64,000 nt of DNA, taken from Pseudobutyrivibrio sp. OR37. Lineage in GTDB: Bacteria > Bacillota > Clostridia > Lachnospirales > Lachnospiraceae. The notes below the pieces were generated by a model that was not told where the DNA came from, ran no database searches, and saw only the letters and a program-made list of their open reading frames with translations. Position 1 is the first letter of the stretch. Each line of letters opens with the position of its first letter. This document shows, one piece after another, positions 8,769 to 17,673 of the stretch. A program made the translations under genes and the position numbers. The stretch spans positions 1 to 64,000 of the forward strand of contig NZ_FOQF01000019.1 in assembly GCF_900113655.1 (NCBI RefSeq). The letters are read 5' to 3'.

Positions 8769-10235
8769 TTATTGTCTAATGCATCTATATCCTAGTATTT
8801 TAGTATGTCCCAGCAAGCCATAGTCTAATATAGTTTCGCATCCAATTCCCTGCTCTGCAAGTTTCCCAGCAATATCATCATAGCTCCAAGCATCGCCAAC
8901 AAGTAACCAATAATTTTTTCCATCATCAGGTATTTTTAATTCATTTATGTCCAACACTACTTCATATTTTTTCCCGCTGAAGTAATAATTAGGCATGGTC
9001 AAATCTTCGAAATCAGTAATAATAACATCATCTTCATCCATATTAGCAACGATGCCTCGTACCATATTAGTGCGATTAGATATATCTAAATCTTCATAAT
9101 AAATTGCTTTGTAAGAAGGAATAAAAGAAACAATACTATACACCAAAAAAATTGCGACCCATACATGACCTAATTTCATTCTTGAAAAGGCCACCCCAAG
9201 CACTAACCATGCCACTGGACATACTACATAAATATACCGTGTTACAAAGAATGGGCTTAACAACGCTGAAATACCTATTCCTACCGCCATTGTGCCAACC
9301 ACACTAATCAGTCCTGCTGCTATAAATGGTACTAATACAGACATCTCTGGCTTTTTTGAAATCAGTAGATGATAGCCTGCTATATATGGTACACTGATAT
9401 CCTCATCCTTTTCCCATTGAAGAATTCTTACTTCATATAAAATAGCAATAACTAACATCGTAATCATTATCAACCATATTCCAAGTGTGAACTTGTATGA
9501 CACTATAAAATTGAAACAATCACTAAACGTAGAATTCTCTGATATCCAATAATTATTGATTCGCGCTGTTAAGCTATTTATAAGAACAATTAACCATGGT
9601 AAATAAACTACTATGGCTACTAGTATTATTATCAATATCCTTTTTATGTCTTTTCTCTTTAAGACACACCTAAAAAACAAGAACGCATAAAAGAATGCTA
9701 CAGCTATAAGAGCATAGTAGTGTGTATATGCTGCTGCAAGTGAAAATACAGAAAATAGTAACCAATCCCTTATTCTATTTTCAATCATAATATTGTAAAA
9801 ACAATAATAGCTGAAAAATACCAACATTGCAGCCCATGAATACATACGTATTTCTACATTAAAACGTAATGCTGCATCCGAAATAGATGTAAAGGTCATT
9901 ACTATTAAAGCAGCTTCTGCTCCAAATTTATCCCAAATTACTGTTAATGAAAATACTAGCAACACTGCCAGCGGAACAATCGAAACTAAATGAAGTGACC
10001 AACCATGCTCCCCTACAACGGCACAAAATGCCTTTGTAATTAAGTAATACAGAGGAGGATGCACGTCATTGGCAGTAGTTTGTAATAAGCCTGGTATATT
10101 CTGCTTTATAATGTTACCTGTGAAGGCTTCATCTAGCCAAAGAGCTTCATCAAAAATCCTTATAAAATTTACATAAAATAAAACGATTGCATATATTGCA
10201 GCTATTATTCTTGGAAACTTTTTTATAATTCTCAT
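8769..10235 (-). CDS. GT-C membrane glycosyltransferase (GT39/ArnT-like)
   Basis: This 488-residue protein has about 11 membrane helices. The first extracytoplasmic loop carries LWLDEAFT (D35, E36) and NDVHPPLYY (D57 to Y63), the acidic and HPPLYY signatures of dolichyl- or polyprenyl-phosphate-sugar transferases of the GT39/ArnT type. The last 100 residues form a small soluble domain with a nucleotide-fold-like pattern (VIITDFEDL, YWLLVGDAW). The inferred function is transfer of a sugar from a polyprenyl-phosphate donor to the glycan outside the membrane. Donors could come from the GtrB-like enzymes at 24835, 27701 and 36615. Composition returns to the locus norm from this gene onward. Confidence 0.82.
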   Translation of the reverse strand: MRIIKKFPRIIAAIYAIVLFYVNFIRIFDEALWLDEAFTGNIIKQNIPGLLQTTANDVHPPLYYLITKAFCAVVGEHGWSLHLVSIVPLAVLLVFSLTVIWDKFGAEAALIVMTFTSISDAALRFNVEIRMYSWAAMLVFFSYYCFYNIMIENRIRDWLLFSVFSLAAAYTHYYALIAVAFFYAFLFFRCVLKRKDIKRILIIILVAIVVYLPWLIVLINSLTARINNYWISENSTFSDCFNFIVSYKFTLGIWLIMITMLVIAILYEVRILQWEKDEDISVPYIAGYHLLISKKPEMSVLVPFIAAGLISVVGTMAVGIGISALLSPFFVTRYIYVVCPVAWLVLGVAFSRMKLGHVWVAIFLVYSIVSFIPSYKAIYYEDLDISNRTNMVRGIVANMDEDDVIITDFEDLTMPNYYFSGKKYEVVLDINELKIPDDGKNYWLLVGDAWSYDDIAGKLAEQGIGCETILDYGLLGHTKILGYRCIRQ

Positions 10236-10258
10236 CTACTCTACTATGTCCTCAATAT

Positions 10259-12223
10259 TTATTCAAAATCAATATCAATCCTATCGAACTCCACCGACTC
10301 AGCATTATCATTAACTAAATAAAACTGAATATCTTCAACATAGTTTGCAATTTCCACTTCCAACTCAATCTTATTATCATCCTGAGAAATAATATTGTAC
10401 TCTATACTATCTGGAGATATTTCTGATTTTACATCTACGCCACAATCTCCTAGATTTCTACCATTGTAAACTACTGTATACTTTCCTGGAGCTATCTTTT
10501 TATAAGGTCCATGGATCACGCCACCTTGTGAAAGAACAATACTATCATCGCTACGGCTTCCAACATAATTATAGAACATCTCTCTAGGGCTTAATACACC
10601 ATCTTTCAATCCATCCGTAAGTCTATCGCATATGTCTTCCGCAAATACATATACCAATATGTTTTCCGTTCCATATAATTCATCGAAATATGGATTAGAT
10701 ATTACAAAAGTATCAATTGGCTTAGTAGCAAATGTTGATATAAAATCTCCTCCTGCCACGCTAACCAAATACTCAACCTCTGAATCTGTTAATAATACAC
10801 AGCACTTTCCATCCTTATATTCATAGCAGCTGTTATCACAGTTCGAGTACTGTTTCATGAAAGATGCTTCTGCAATGTCTACTCCTCCAAATGTAAGCTT
10901 TCCATCAGAATAAACTTCATTTGGATATCCAAGCCAAAAAGTAGCATAACCTTTTGTCACGCCATGTGACACCAGCTCTGCGCCGATAGATTTCTGCGCT
11001 TCATACTTTTCCTGCCAATTAGTTGTAATCTTTAAAAGGTTTTTACAATAAAGACCTGAAAGTATCAAGAAACAACATGCGCAGGCTATCTGAACCTGTA
11101 TCATCTTGACTGAAACTATTTTTTTGTAAATATAGTTTGCAGAAACAATTACCAACAAAAATGATGTGCTTAATAAATATCTAACCTGAAGCAAATCACC
11201 TAATACTGTAGCAAGGAGCATCTCCGCATTATGCATAAGCATAAAAGTAAAAAATACTTTTTCTGCTTCCTTCATGCTTTTATACTCCACAGCCTGAAGT
11301 ACAGGAATCAATAGACATACAGCAACACATACCAAAATGCACACTATATTAGCAAGCCCAGATCTGTCTGAACCATAACCAAATATAATAAACAAATTCG
11401 AAAAGTATATTTTCAAATTTCCTATGATATGGCTCATGCCAAAGCTTAATGTAGGATTACTGTTACCACCGAAATTCATATTATGTGTGCTACAAACAAC
11501 TTTGTATAACAAATATCCTAATGCTGCTGGTATAACTAGCTTTAATATGCTATCTCTTACCACGGCAACTATATTATTTCGGTCTCGGTTAATTATTACA
11601 AAATAAATAAAAAGTGTCGCTATAGTAGGCAATAAGTATTCTGCAATATGACGTTTGCCACCAAGTATCATCAAAAAGAAAATCACACTGTGAATGGCTG
11701 TATGGAATAGTGTAGTCTTTCTATTAATAACATCCAGCCAAAACATTCCTAAAACAAATGTGAATATTATTATGAATCCACAGTATGCACCATGTAGAAA
11801 TATCATCATGCGTGCTTCTTTACCGCACAAGAAAACACTGAATAATGGTATAAAAACTAGCCAAAAATTGTTATTAAAAAACTTTTTTGCAAACCATATA
11901 ACCGAAGCTATTGATAAAGTAAATACAATACAGTTTGAGATAACGATAGCCAGTACCTTATCCTTTAGAATAGCAAGCATTAGTACATTCACAGGAACTC
12001 TGGTAAATGCATAGATTTCACCATTTACTGCATTCCATGATGTAGGATATATGCTTTTAGCATTTACTATTGCATGATAAAAACGATATACCAGCGCAAC
12101 GTCTGAGTTTATCGTTACTCTTCCATATGTAAGTGCCGTAAAGATTACTGCTAGATAGCAGATTAGGGCTGTAACAAATAAAACTATATTTAGCTTTCCA
12201 CTATCTTTAATTCTTTTTAACAT
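10259..12223 (-). CDS. Large polytopic membrane protein, GT-C-like, with C-terminal soluble domain
   Basis: This protein of about 654 residues has roughly 12 hydrophobic helices in the first 400 residues. A soluble C-terminal part follows, with a beta-sandwich look near the end (KYTVVYNGRNLG, IELEVEIANYVEDIQFYLV). No named family is certain. Size, first-loop architecture and neighbours (GT39-like at 8769, DUF6056-like at 12238) support a GT-C type sugar transferase. The ATG at 12223 is preferred, with GGGAG 7 bases upstream; an in-frame TTG lies one codon earlier. It is 11 bases from the upstream gene and probably in the same operon. Confidence 0.6.
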   Translation of the reverse strand: MLKRIKDSGKLNIVLFVTALICYLAVIFTALTYGRVTINSDVALVYRFYHAIVNAKSIYPTSWNAVNGEIYAFTRVPVNVLMLAILKDKVLAIVISNCIVFTLSIASVIWFAKKFFNNNFWLVFIPLFSVFLCGKEARMMIFLHGAYCGFIIIFTFVLGMFWLDVINRKTTLFHTAIHSVIFFLMILGGKRHIAEYLLPTIATLFIYFVIINRDRNNIVAVVRDSILKLVIPAALGYLLYKVVCSTHNMNFGGNSNPTLSFGMSHIIGNLKIYFSNLFIIFGYGSDRSGLANIVCILVCVAVCLLIPVLQAVEYKSMKEAEKVFFTFMLMHNAEMLLATVLGDLLQVRYLLSTSFLLVIVSANYIYKKIVSVKMIQVQIACACCFLILSGLYCKNLLKITTNWQEKYEAQKSIGAELVSHGVTKGYATFWLGYPNEVYSDGKLTFGGVDIAEASFMKQYSNCDNSCYEYKDGKCCVLLTDSEVEYLVSVAGGDFISTFATKPIDTFVISNPYFDELYGTENILVYVFAEDICDRLTDGLKDGVLSPREMFYNYVGSRSDDSIVLSQGGVIHGPYKKIAPGKYTVVYNGRNLGDCGVDVKSEISPDSIEYNIISQDDNKIELEVEIANYVEDIQFYLVNDNAESVEFDRIDIDFE

Positions 12224-12237
12224 CAAATGTCTCCCTT

Positions 12238-13713
12238 TTATTCCTCTATAACATATCTTATCGAAGCTTTTTTGTAATATACATTAGGCATGATTATATC
12301 GTTTGAAAAAATTTCATCTAATGGTAGATTATAAACATCTTCTTCCACTAATCCTACATACAAGAAATATGGAGACCAAGCTGGTTCTGATTCTCTAGTA
12401 ATAACCACATCATCTTCTTTAGAATTTTCTATTTCTAAAATAATACCATTCCAATAATCATAGCTTTCTGCTATAAGCTGGCGTTTATCAACAATATCTA
12501 TCTGTACTATCTTTGAATAATTATTATTATGCAGGAGTGCAATTATTGATAGCACTCCAAAAATTCCGTATACAATAAACTGTTTATTACCTTCAAGAAT
12601 GCTTGCACACTTAGGCGCTATTAATCGTCCAAAACGTACACATCCTATAGATATTCCAATCATTATTATGTAATCAAAAAGATATTGCATTCTAACATCT
12701 AGATATGTAGTAGTCATTGCTCGTCCATATACGTATGGGAACACTGCTCCAAAAACAACTATAAAAGTTAAGATTGCAGTAACAATAATATTGTTTTTGC
12801 CAGCCATTTTACCTGCTTTAATTCCGAATAGAACAAGACAAACAAAAATAATTATTGCTAACGGATGACGTGCTAACATGTCCTTAAGTCTTACAATAAT
12901 ATCTATCACTATCTGTTTCGCTGACATCAACGCGCTAGGCTGTACATCATAAGAATCCTGTCTTGAAAAATTACCCGGTGCAAACACGCAAGATATTCCA
13001 CCGATAACAAACACTATCAATGGCATTAATCTGTTTATAAGTTTCTTTTGGTCCTTTAAGTCTAATCTATAAAGAACAAAAACCACATATAAATATAATA
13101 CGCCTATTGGCACATCCATAAATTCATTGGTCGCAGGAATCAATCCTGCAAGGATAAGTCCAATATAAAACTTTCTATCAAGTGTTTCCTCATAACGTAT
13201 CGTAAATGCGATAGTAAGCATTAACAATGCAAATGGAACGGTATACGCCGTTGAACCAATGTACCAATTGTATGCTTCTGAATAATAATATGTGGTAAAT
13301 AGCACTGCTATAATCAAAAACGTAACTATCTTTACCTGTCTATCGTTTAGTTCTAGCACTTTTCCAAGGATAATTCTAAAAGAATAAAGCATCAGTGCAA
13401 AAACTAGTAAGAATACAACAATATCGCAAATACCATAAAATCTACCCATATGTCTTTGTATATTCAATGGATTTATCAAGTTCTGCAAGAAAAATGTAAG
13501 CCATCTTCCACTATGATTCTTCCAGTTCCATACAGCATAGCCAATAGCATTGAATAATACATTATTCGAAATTGTCTTGCTTCCAAATGAAAAATCATCA
13601 CATGCTGGAACTGAATTATACATGCTATATGCCATAGGAAGTATCAATAGTACATAGCAAAATCCCAATATTATGTTAATACTCTTTCCATCTAGTTTTC
13701 CTTTTAGGCCCAT
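12238..13713 (-). CDS. Membrane protein of DUF6056-like GT-C type
   Basis: This protein of 491 residues has around 11 membrane helices. The first extracytoplasmic loop carries PACDDFSFG and WNWKNHSGRWLTFFLQNL. The acidic D-D-F/Y plus W..H.GRW pattern is what I associate with DUF6056 and related GT-C-type proteins in cell-envelope loci. Its exact reaction is unknown. The C-terminal portion after the last helix is short and soluble. It sits between a GT4 gene (16-base gap) and another large membrane protein, consistent with extracellular glycan assembly. Confidence 0.6.
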   Translation of the reverse strand: MGLKGKLDGKSINIILGFCYVLLILPMAYSMYNSVPACDDFSFGSKTISNNVLFNAIGYAVWNWKNHSGRWLTFFLQNLINPLNIQRHMGRFYGICDIVVFLLVFALMLYSFRIILGKVLELNDRQVKIVTFLIIAVLFTTYYYSEAYNWYIGSTAYTVPFALLMLTIAFTIRYEETLDRKFYIGLILAGLIPATNEFMDVPIGVLYLYVVFVLYRLDLKDQKKLINRLMPLIVFVIGGISCVFAPGNFSRQDSYDVQPSALMSAKQIVIDIIVRLKDMLARHPLAIIIFVCLVLFGIKAGKMAGKNNIIVTAILTFIVVFGAVFPYVYGRAMTTTYLDVRMQYLFDYIIMIGISIGCVRFGRLIAPKCASILEGNKQFIVYGIFGVLSIIALLHNNNYSKIVQIDIVDKRQLIAESYDYWNGIILEIENSKEDDVVITRESEPAWSPYFLYVGLVEEDVYNLPLDEIFSNDIIMPNVYYKKASIRYVIEE

Positions 13714-13729
13714 CTATCTGTATTATCTC

Positions 13730-14941
13730 CTAATATATTTTCTCAAACAGGTCATTATACCTATCATACATAGCCTTTTTTTCAAAACCATTAGCCTTCT
13801 GCACGCAGGCATTCACTTTTGCTTCATCCTTAGCTCCCAGTCTTGTAATTCCAGCAATAAGACCTTCTTTATCGTACTTGTTCACAAGCACTCCGCAGCT
13901 TTCGTCTATTTCTTCCCTGCATCCACCTGTATCATAAGTAACCACAGGTGTGCCACAGGCCAATGCCTCTAAGATAACTGTAGGAAAATTGTCCTCCACA
14001 GAAGCATTTACAAATACATCTGCCTCTGAATAAATCTGCACAAGCTGCTGCACGTTATCGGTACGAGTAATGGCAACGATTTCTTCAGGTACTTCCGCCA
14101 CTTGCTCTTCCTGCAAGCCCACGATAACCAGCTTGTAATCCTCAGGCAGATGAGTGCCTATATATTTAATATCTTCAAAGCCCTTTCGCACTGTCCATTC
14201 TGACGCAAGTGCCAAGACAACCTTTTTTCCTTCCAGGCCATAGCTTTCCTTGAAGCGTCCCTTATCAGGCTTGAACACATTCAAATCTATTCCATTATTA
14301 ATGACTTCCACTCTGCAATCCTTTAGGAATGACTGCTTTACTAGCTCTCCCAGCCATGCAGATGGAGTAACAATTGTCAGGTTCTTGCTGATTCCGGCAA
14401 ACAGAGCCTTCTTCTTATCAAAGTTAGCACTAGACCTATCTAACAAGCTAGATGCTGGGTATGATTTCTTTTGAGGGCAATGCTCACAATGGCTCTGCCA
14501 TTTATCACAGCCGGCCAAATCAAAATAAGCACAATGCCCTGTAAAAGGCCAACAATCGTGTAGTGTCCATACCACTGGAATGTCAGCCTCTTTCAGATAA
14601 TTAAATAATATTTCGTAATTTAAATAATAGCCGTGAATGTTGTGAAGATTCACCACATCTGGCTTGTATTCTTTAAGCTTGTTAACAAGCTTTCTGGTAG
14701 CCATTTTAGAGCCTAAGCCATGGGCATCAAATAGCCTGGTCAGCATGAAATGCCAAACCAAATCCCACTTGCTACCAATCTTATATCTATTTACATCTGT
14801 GTTTTCGTTGCACTGTCTTCCGTAGCACACCAACGCTTCATTCTCATCACTGGCTGATACGAAATTAGCATATATATCATCACAGATAGTGGCAGGGCCG
14901 CCGCCTTTACCACTTTCTGCATTTATAAGCACAAGTTTCAT
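13730..14941 (-). CDS. Family 4 glycosyltransferase (WcaC-like)
   Basis: This is a GT-B enzyme of 403 residues. The N-terminus has AESGKGGGPATI. The central block VWTLHDCWPFTGHC is followed by a cysteine cluster (AGCDKWQSHCEHCPQ) seen in colanic-acid WcaC-type transferases. The C-terminal domain carries VEDNFPTVILEALACGTPVVTY, the GT4 donor-binding signature. It follows the AAC(3)-like gene with only 3 intervening bases, so transfer and acylation may be consecutive steps on the same sugar; that is inference. The cysteine cluster could bind metal or be structural. Confidence 0.87.
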   Translation of the reverse strand: MKLVLINAESGKGGGPATICDDIYANFVSASDENEALVCYGRQCNENTDVNRYKIGSKWDLVWHFMLTRLFDAHGLGSKMATRKLVNKLKEYKPDVVNLHNIHGYYLNYEILFNYLKEADIPVVWTLHDCWPFTGHCAYFDLAGCDKWQSHCEHCPQKKSYPASSLLDRSSANFDKKKALFAGISKNLTIVTPSAWLGELVKQSFLKDCRVEVINNGIDLNVFKPDKGRFKESYGLEGKKVVLALASEWTVRKGFEDIKYIGTHLPEDYKLVIVGLQEEQVAEVPEEIVAITRTDNVQQLVQIYSEADVFVNASVEDNFPTVILEALACGTPVVTYDTGGCREEIDESCGVLVNKYDKEGLIAGITRLGAKDEAKVNACVQKANGFEKKAMYDRYNDLFEKIY

Positions 14942-14944
14942 TTT

Positions 14945-15889
14945 CTATCTCTTTCTAAGATATTTTTTAGGAATCATGTACATAAGCTTACCCTGCTTGC
15001 ACAGTGTCTTTAGCACGCTTATCATTTCCTTAGAGCTATTAATCACGCCTAGGTTACAGCCTAGCTTATCATCCTCTTCAAGTACGCCTGCTTCCTTTAA
15101 TCGGCCTGATGTACGTTCTTCCATGCAGTACTGATACCAATGGTCTGCCTGCACGCTGATAGTCTTTTCTGTAACCTCACCATCTATTCTAACCTTATAG
15201 GTGCGCTGTTCGTACCAATCCATAACTGGCCACTCGTCACCCATAAATTCGCACAGTGCATGTATACCCATGGTATTGCTACCACTTGCCTTAACGCCTA
15301 CAAACAATATCTTTGCATCCTGATCTAGCAGATACTGCCATGCACTATTTTTATCATAAACTCCTACCTGCTCAGTATCCTTCGACATCATTTCTGCTGC
15401 CTTAGGTCCCATGGCAGCCAAGGAATTATATGGGAAGCTAGTGCGTATTACATCAGCATCTCCTATAAACATGTTTGGTAGCATTCCTGTCCAACACAAG
15501 GTTTTCTTTGGATCGTATGGTCTGCTTTTAGCTGTAGGTGGCTTTAGATTAGTGATAGGAAAACATGGTAATACAAATGTAACCTGTTTATCCGCAACCT
15601 GTTGCTTCATAAATACCATAAAGGCTTCTGCAGTGATTCCAATAGCCTCTAAGCCATCCATAGATGAATGGATGAGAACTACATCATCCTTAACAAGAAC
15701 GCTATCAAGCCTTGCAAAATAATCCTTAGCAAGCTGTGGGTTAATATCTTTTGTCTCTGGCACCTCACTAGACTTATTGCTATTAGCTCTCAGCTTCTTA
15801 GCCATCTTTTTAAGTTTTGTACAATTGTTAAGTATGATTCTTGAACCTACTTCAATAAAACCATACTTTTCTAACAATGAAAGCTCCAT
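14945..15889 (-). CDS. AAC(3)-family acyltransferase (Antibiotic_NAT fold), probably glycan-modifying
   Basis: This 314-residue protein has an unusual basic leader of about 60 residues, then an Antibiotic_NAT domain from VVLIHSSMDGL (residues 70-80). Family motifs include IRTSFPYNSLAAMGP and GSNTMGIHALCEF. The histidine of the usual R-S-x-H-P motif is phenylalanine here, while the later histidine and glutamate remain. The ATG lies just after the stop of a carrier-protein gene, and an adenylating enzyme precedes that. This suggests the acyl donor is a carrier-bound aminoacyl thioester rather than acetyl-CoA. Drug resistance is not supported by context. Confidence 0.75.
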   Translation of the reverse strand: MELSLLEKYGFIEVGSRIILNNCTKLKKMAKKLRANSNKSSEVPETKDINPQLAKDYFARLDSVLVKDDVVLIHSSMDGLEAIGITAEAFMVFMKQQVADKQVTFVLPCFPITNLKPPTAKSRPYDPKKTLCWTGMLPNMFIGDADVIRTSFPYNSLAAMGPKAAEMMSKDTEQVGVYDKNSAWQYLLDQDAKILFVGVKASGSNTMGIHALCEFMGDEWPVMDWYEQRTYKVRIDGEVTEKTISVQADHWYQYCMEERTSGRLKEAGVLEEDDKLGCNLGVINSSKEMISVLKTLCKQGKLMYMIPKKYLRKR

Positions 15890-15890
15890 A

Positions 15891-16121
15891 TTACAATCTA
15901 GCCTCTACAAATGCTACGAGCTTGTTTGGTGTAGCCATCTCGTCCTTCTTAATATCTTCTGGTGGAATTTCAATATCGAACTCTTCCTCAATGCTCATGA
16001 GAAGCTCGATAAAATCCATAGACTCTAAAAGTCCAGTATCAAACATATTTACATCCTTCTTGGTGTAAATAATTTTGTCATCGCAAACTTCGTAAATTAA
16101 ATCTAAAATCTTCTGTTCCAT
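15891..16121 (-). CDS. DltC-like acyl/aminoacyl carrier protein
   Basis: This carrier protein of 76 residues has the phosphopantetheine site FDTGLLESMDF, with attachment serine S34, very close to the D-alanyl carrier protein DltC (FDTGLLDSM). Length and acidic character fit. The start has a good AGGAGA ribosome site. It lies 9 bases downstream of the DltA-like ligase and immediately before the AAC(3)-like gene. The inferred role is to carry an aminoacyl group, possibly D-alanine, from ligase to transferase. A holo-ACP synthase is not encoded in the window. Confidence 0.9.
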   Translation of the reverse strand: MEQKILDLIYEVCDDKIIYTKKDVNMFDTGLLESMDFIELLMSIEEEFDIEIPPEDIKKDEMATPNKLVAFVEARL

Positions 16122-16130
16122 GTTTATCTC

Positions 16131-17660
16131 CTATAGCATTTCCTTCAACGCTCTTCTATCAGCCTTACCATTATTTGTCATAGGCATTTCATCTAGCACA
16201 ATGCATTTCTTTGGCACCATGTAGTGTGGGAGCTTTTCAGCAATATATTTTCTGACACTCTGTGAATACTCGAATTCATCCTCAACAGGATGATCAAGTG
16301 TTACGAAAGCTGCCAGTCCCTTTACTTCTCCACGCTTTTCAATTGGAAGAACTACGCAGTAGGTTACATCATCCATTTCTAGGATGTTGCTTTCAATGTC
16401 TCCAAGCTCAATACGATAACCGTTCAGCTTAATCTGAAAATCCATTCTGCCGCAATAATAAAGGAGCTCTTTTTCCTTGTAGCCCTCATCGCCAGTCTTG
16501 TAAGCCCACATCTCGCCATCTGGTGTAGATAGCTTGAAGAACTTATCTGCAGTAAGCTCTGGCTGGTTCAAATAACCTGCTGCAACAGTGTTTCCAGCAA
16601 TAACTATTTCGCCCTTTTCACCCTCTGGCTTGCCTGGGTATGTATATTTATCATCCATGATGAAAATCTTTGTTCCTGGCTTGTCGTATCCAATAGAAAG
16701 TGGATGTTCCGAGCCGGCCATTTCATCATTTATAACTACTTCTGTAACAGCAACTGTGGATTCTGTAGGGCCATAGGTGTTAATAACCTCTGCATTAGGG
16801 AAACGCTTCATAAGCTCCCTTGCTGTCTTGTTTGTAAGTACCTCTCCACAGAATAAGAATGTTGTGAAATCTGGAAGATTCTCACCGTTAAACTCCTTGT
16901 TAAGGAGACATACATTCATAAAAGAAGGAGTAGACACCCAAACATTTAATCCGCTTTCTTTAAGCTTAGAGTGCATAAGGCCCATATCCTCCTGCACGCG
17001 CTTTTCCATAGACCAAATAGTACCGCCTGTGTAAAGTGATGTGTATGTATCCATCACTGAAAGGTCAAATGAAAATGGAGCCTGATTAAGATAAGTAAGT
17101 TGCTTCTTATCTGTGCTGCGATTCATTATCTGCTCCATCCAGTCCAGATAATTATCAAGGCAATCTGCTGTAATCATTACGCCCTTTGGCTTACCAGTAC
17201 TTCCTGATGTAAAGATGATGTAATATACATCACTTCCACTTACATAGTTATCCTTTGGAAGCTCTACCGCATCCTCAGATACCATGGTATCAACCTCTGA
17301 TTTATTCCATTTATTTACAGCTGTAACCTCTGTATCTACCATTGCAATAAGAAGCTTTGTCTCGGAAGCCTCTACTATATCCTTAAGACGTTCCTGTGGC
17401 ATTGAAATATCTACTGGGCAATAAGGATGGCCTGTCTTTACACATGCCAAAAATGCTGCAAGCATAAGTGGTGATTTATGACCATAAACAACTACTGGCT
17501 TTTTATCACATTCCACAGTTTCATTAATGTGCTTTGCTATCTTATCTGAATAGCTCCAAAGCTCACTGTAAGTAATGGTCTCATCTGTGAATGCATTCTT
17601 AAATGCCACAACCTCTGCTTCTGTTTTTGAATAGTTTTCTAATCTCTTTAGTAATTCCAT
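16131..17660 (-). CDS. DltA-like amino-acid adenylating enzyme
   Basis: This protein of about 509 residues has the complete adenylation-domain motif series: IIFTSGSTGKPKGVMI (A3), APFSFDLSVMD (A4, with the aspartate that binds a substrate amino group), NTYGPTES (A5), YKTGDEG (A7), IKLNGYRIELGDIE (A8) and the lysine in NNGKADRRAL (A10). The whole pattern closely follows D-alanine:carrier ligase DltA. ATG 17660 is chosen because AGAGAG stands 8 bases before it; a GTG lies at 17669. No DltB or DltD homologue is seen, so this is unlikely to be the housekeeping teichoic-acid system. Confidence 0.88.
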   Translation of the reverse strand: MELLKRLENYSKTEAEVVAFKNAFTDETITYSELWSYSDKIAKHINETVECDKKPVVVYGHKSPLMLAAFLACVKTGHPYCPVDISMPQERLKDIVEASETKLLIAMVDTEVTAVNKWNKSEVDTMVSEDAVELPKDNYVSGSDVYYIIFTSGSTGKPKGVMITADCLDNYLDWMEQIMNRSTDKKQLTYLNQAPFSFDLSVMDTYTSLYTGGTIWSMEKRVQEDMGLMHSKLKESGLNVWVSTPSFMNVCLLNKEFNGENLPDFTTFLFCGEVLTNKTARELMKRFPNAEVINTYGPTESTVAVTEVVINDEMAGSEHPLSIGYDKPGTKIFIMDDKYTYPGKPEGEKGEIVIAGNTVAAGYLNQPELTADKFFKLSTPDGEMWAYKTGDEGYKEKELLYYCGRMDFQIKLNGYRIELGDIESNILEMDDVTYCVVLPIEKRGEVKGLAAFVTLDHPVEDEFEYSQSVRKYIAEKLPHYMVPKKCIVLDEMPMTNNGKADRRALKEML

Positions 17661-17673
17661 AATTGTCACTCTC

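Noticed and set aside
14945-15889. Aminoglycoside resistance gene
   Set aside because: The fold matches AAC(3), but it lies between a carrier protein and a sugar transferase, has a modified motif and an added leader; glycan acylation is more likely.
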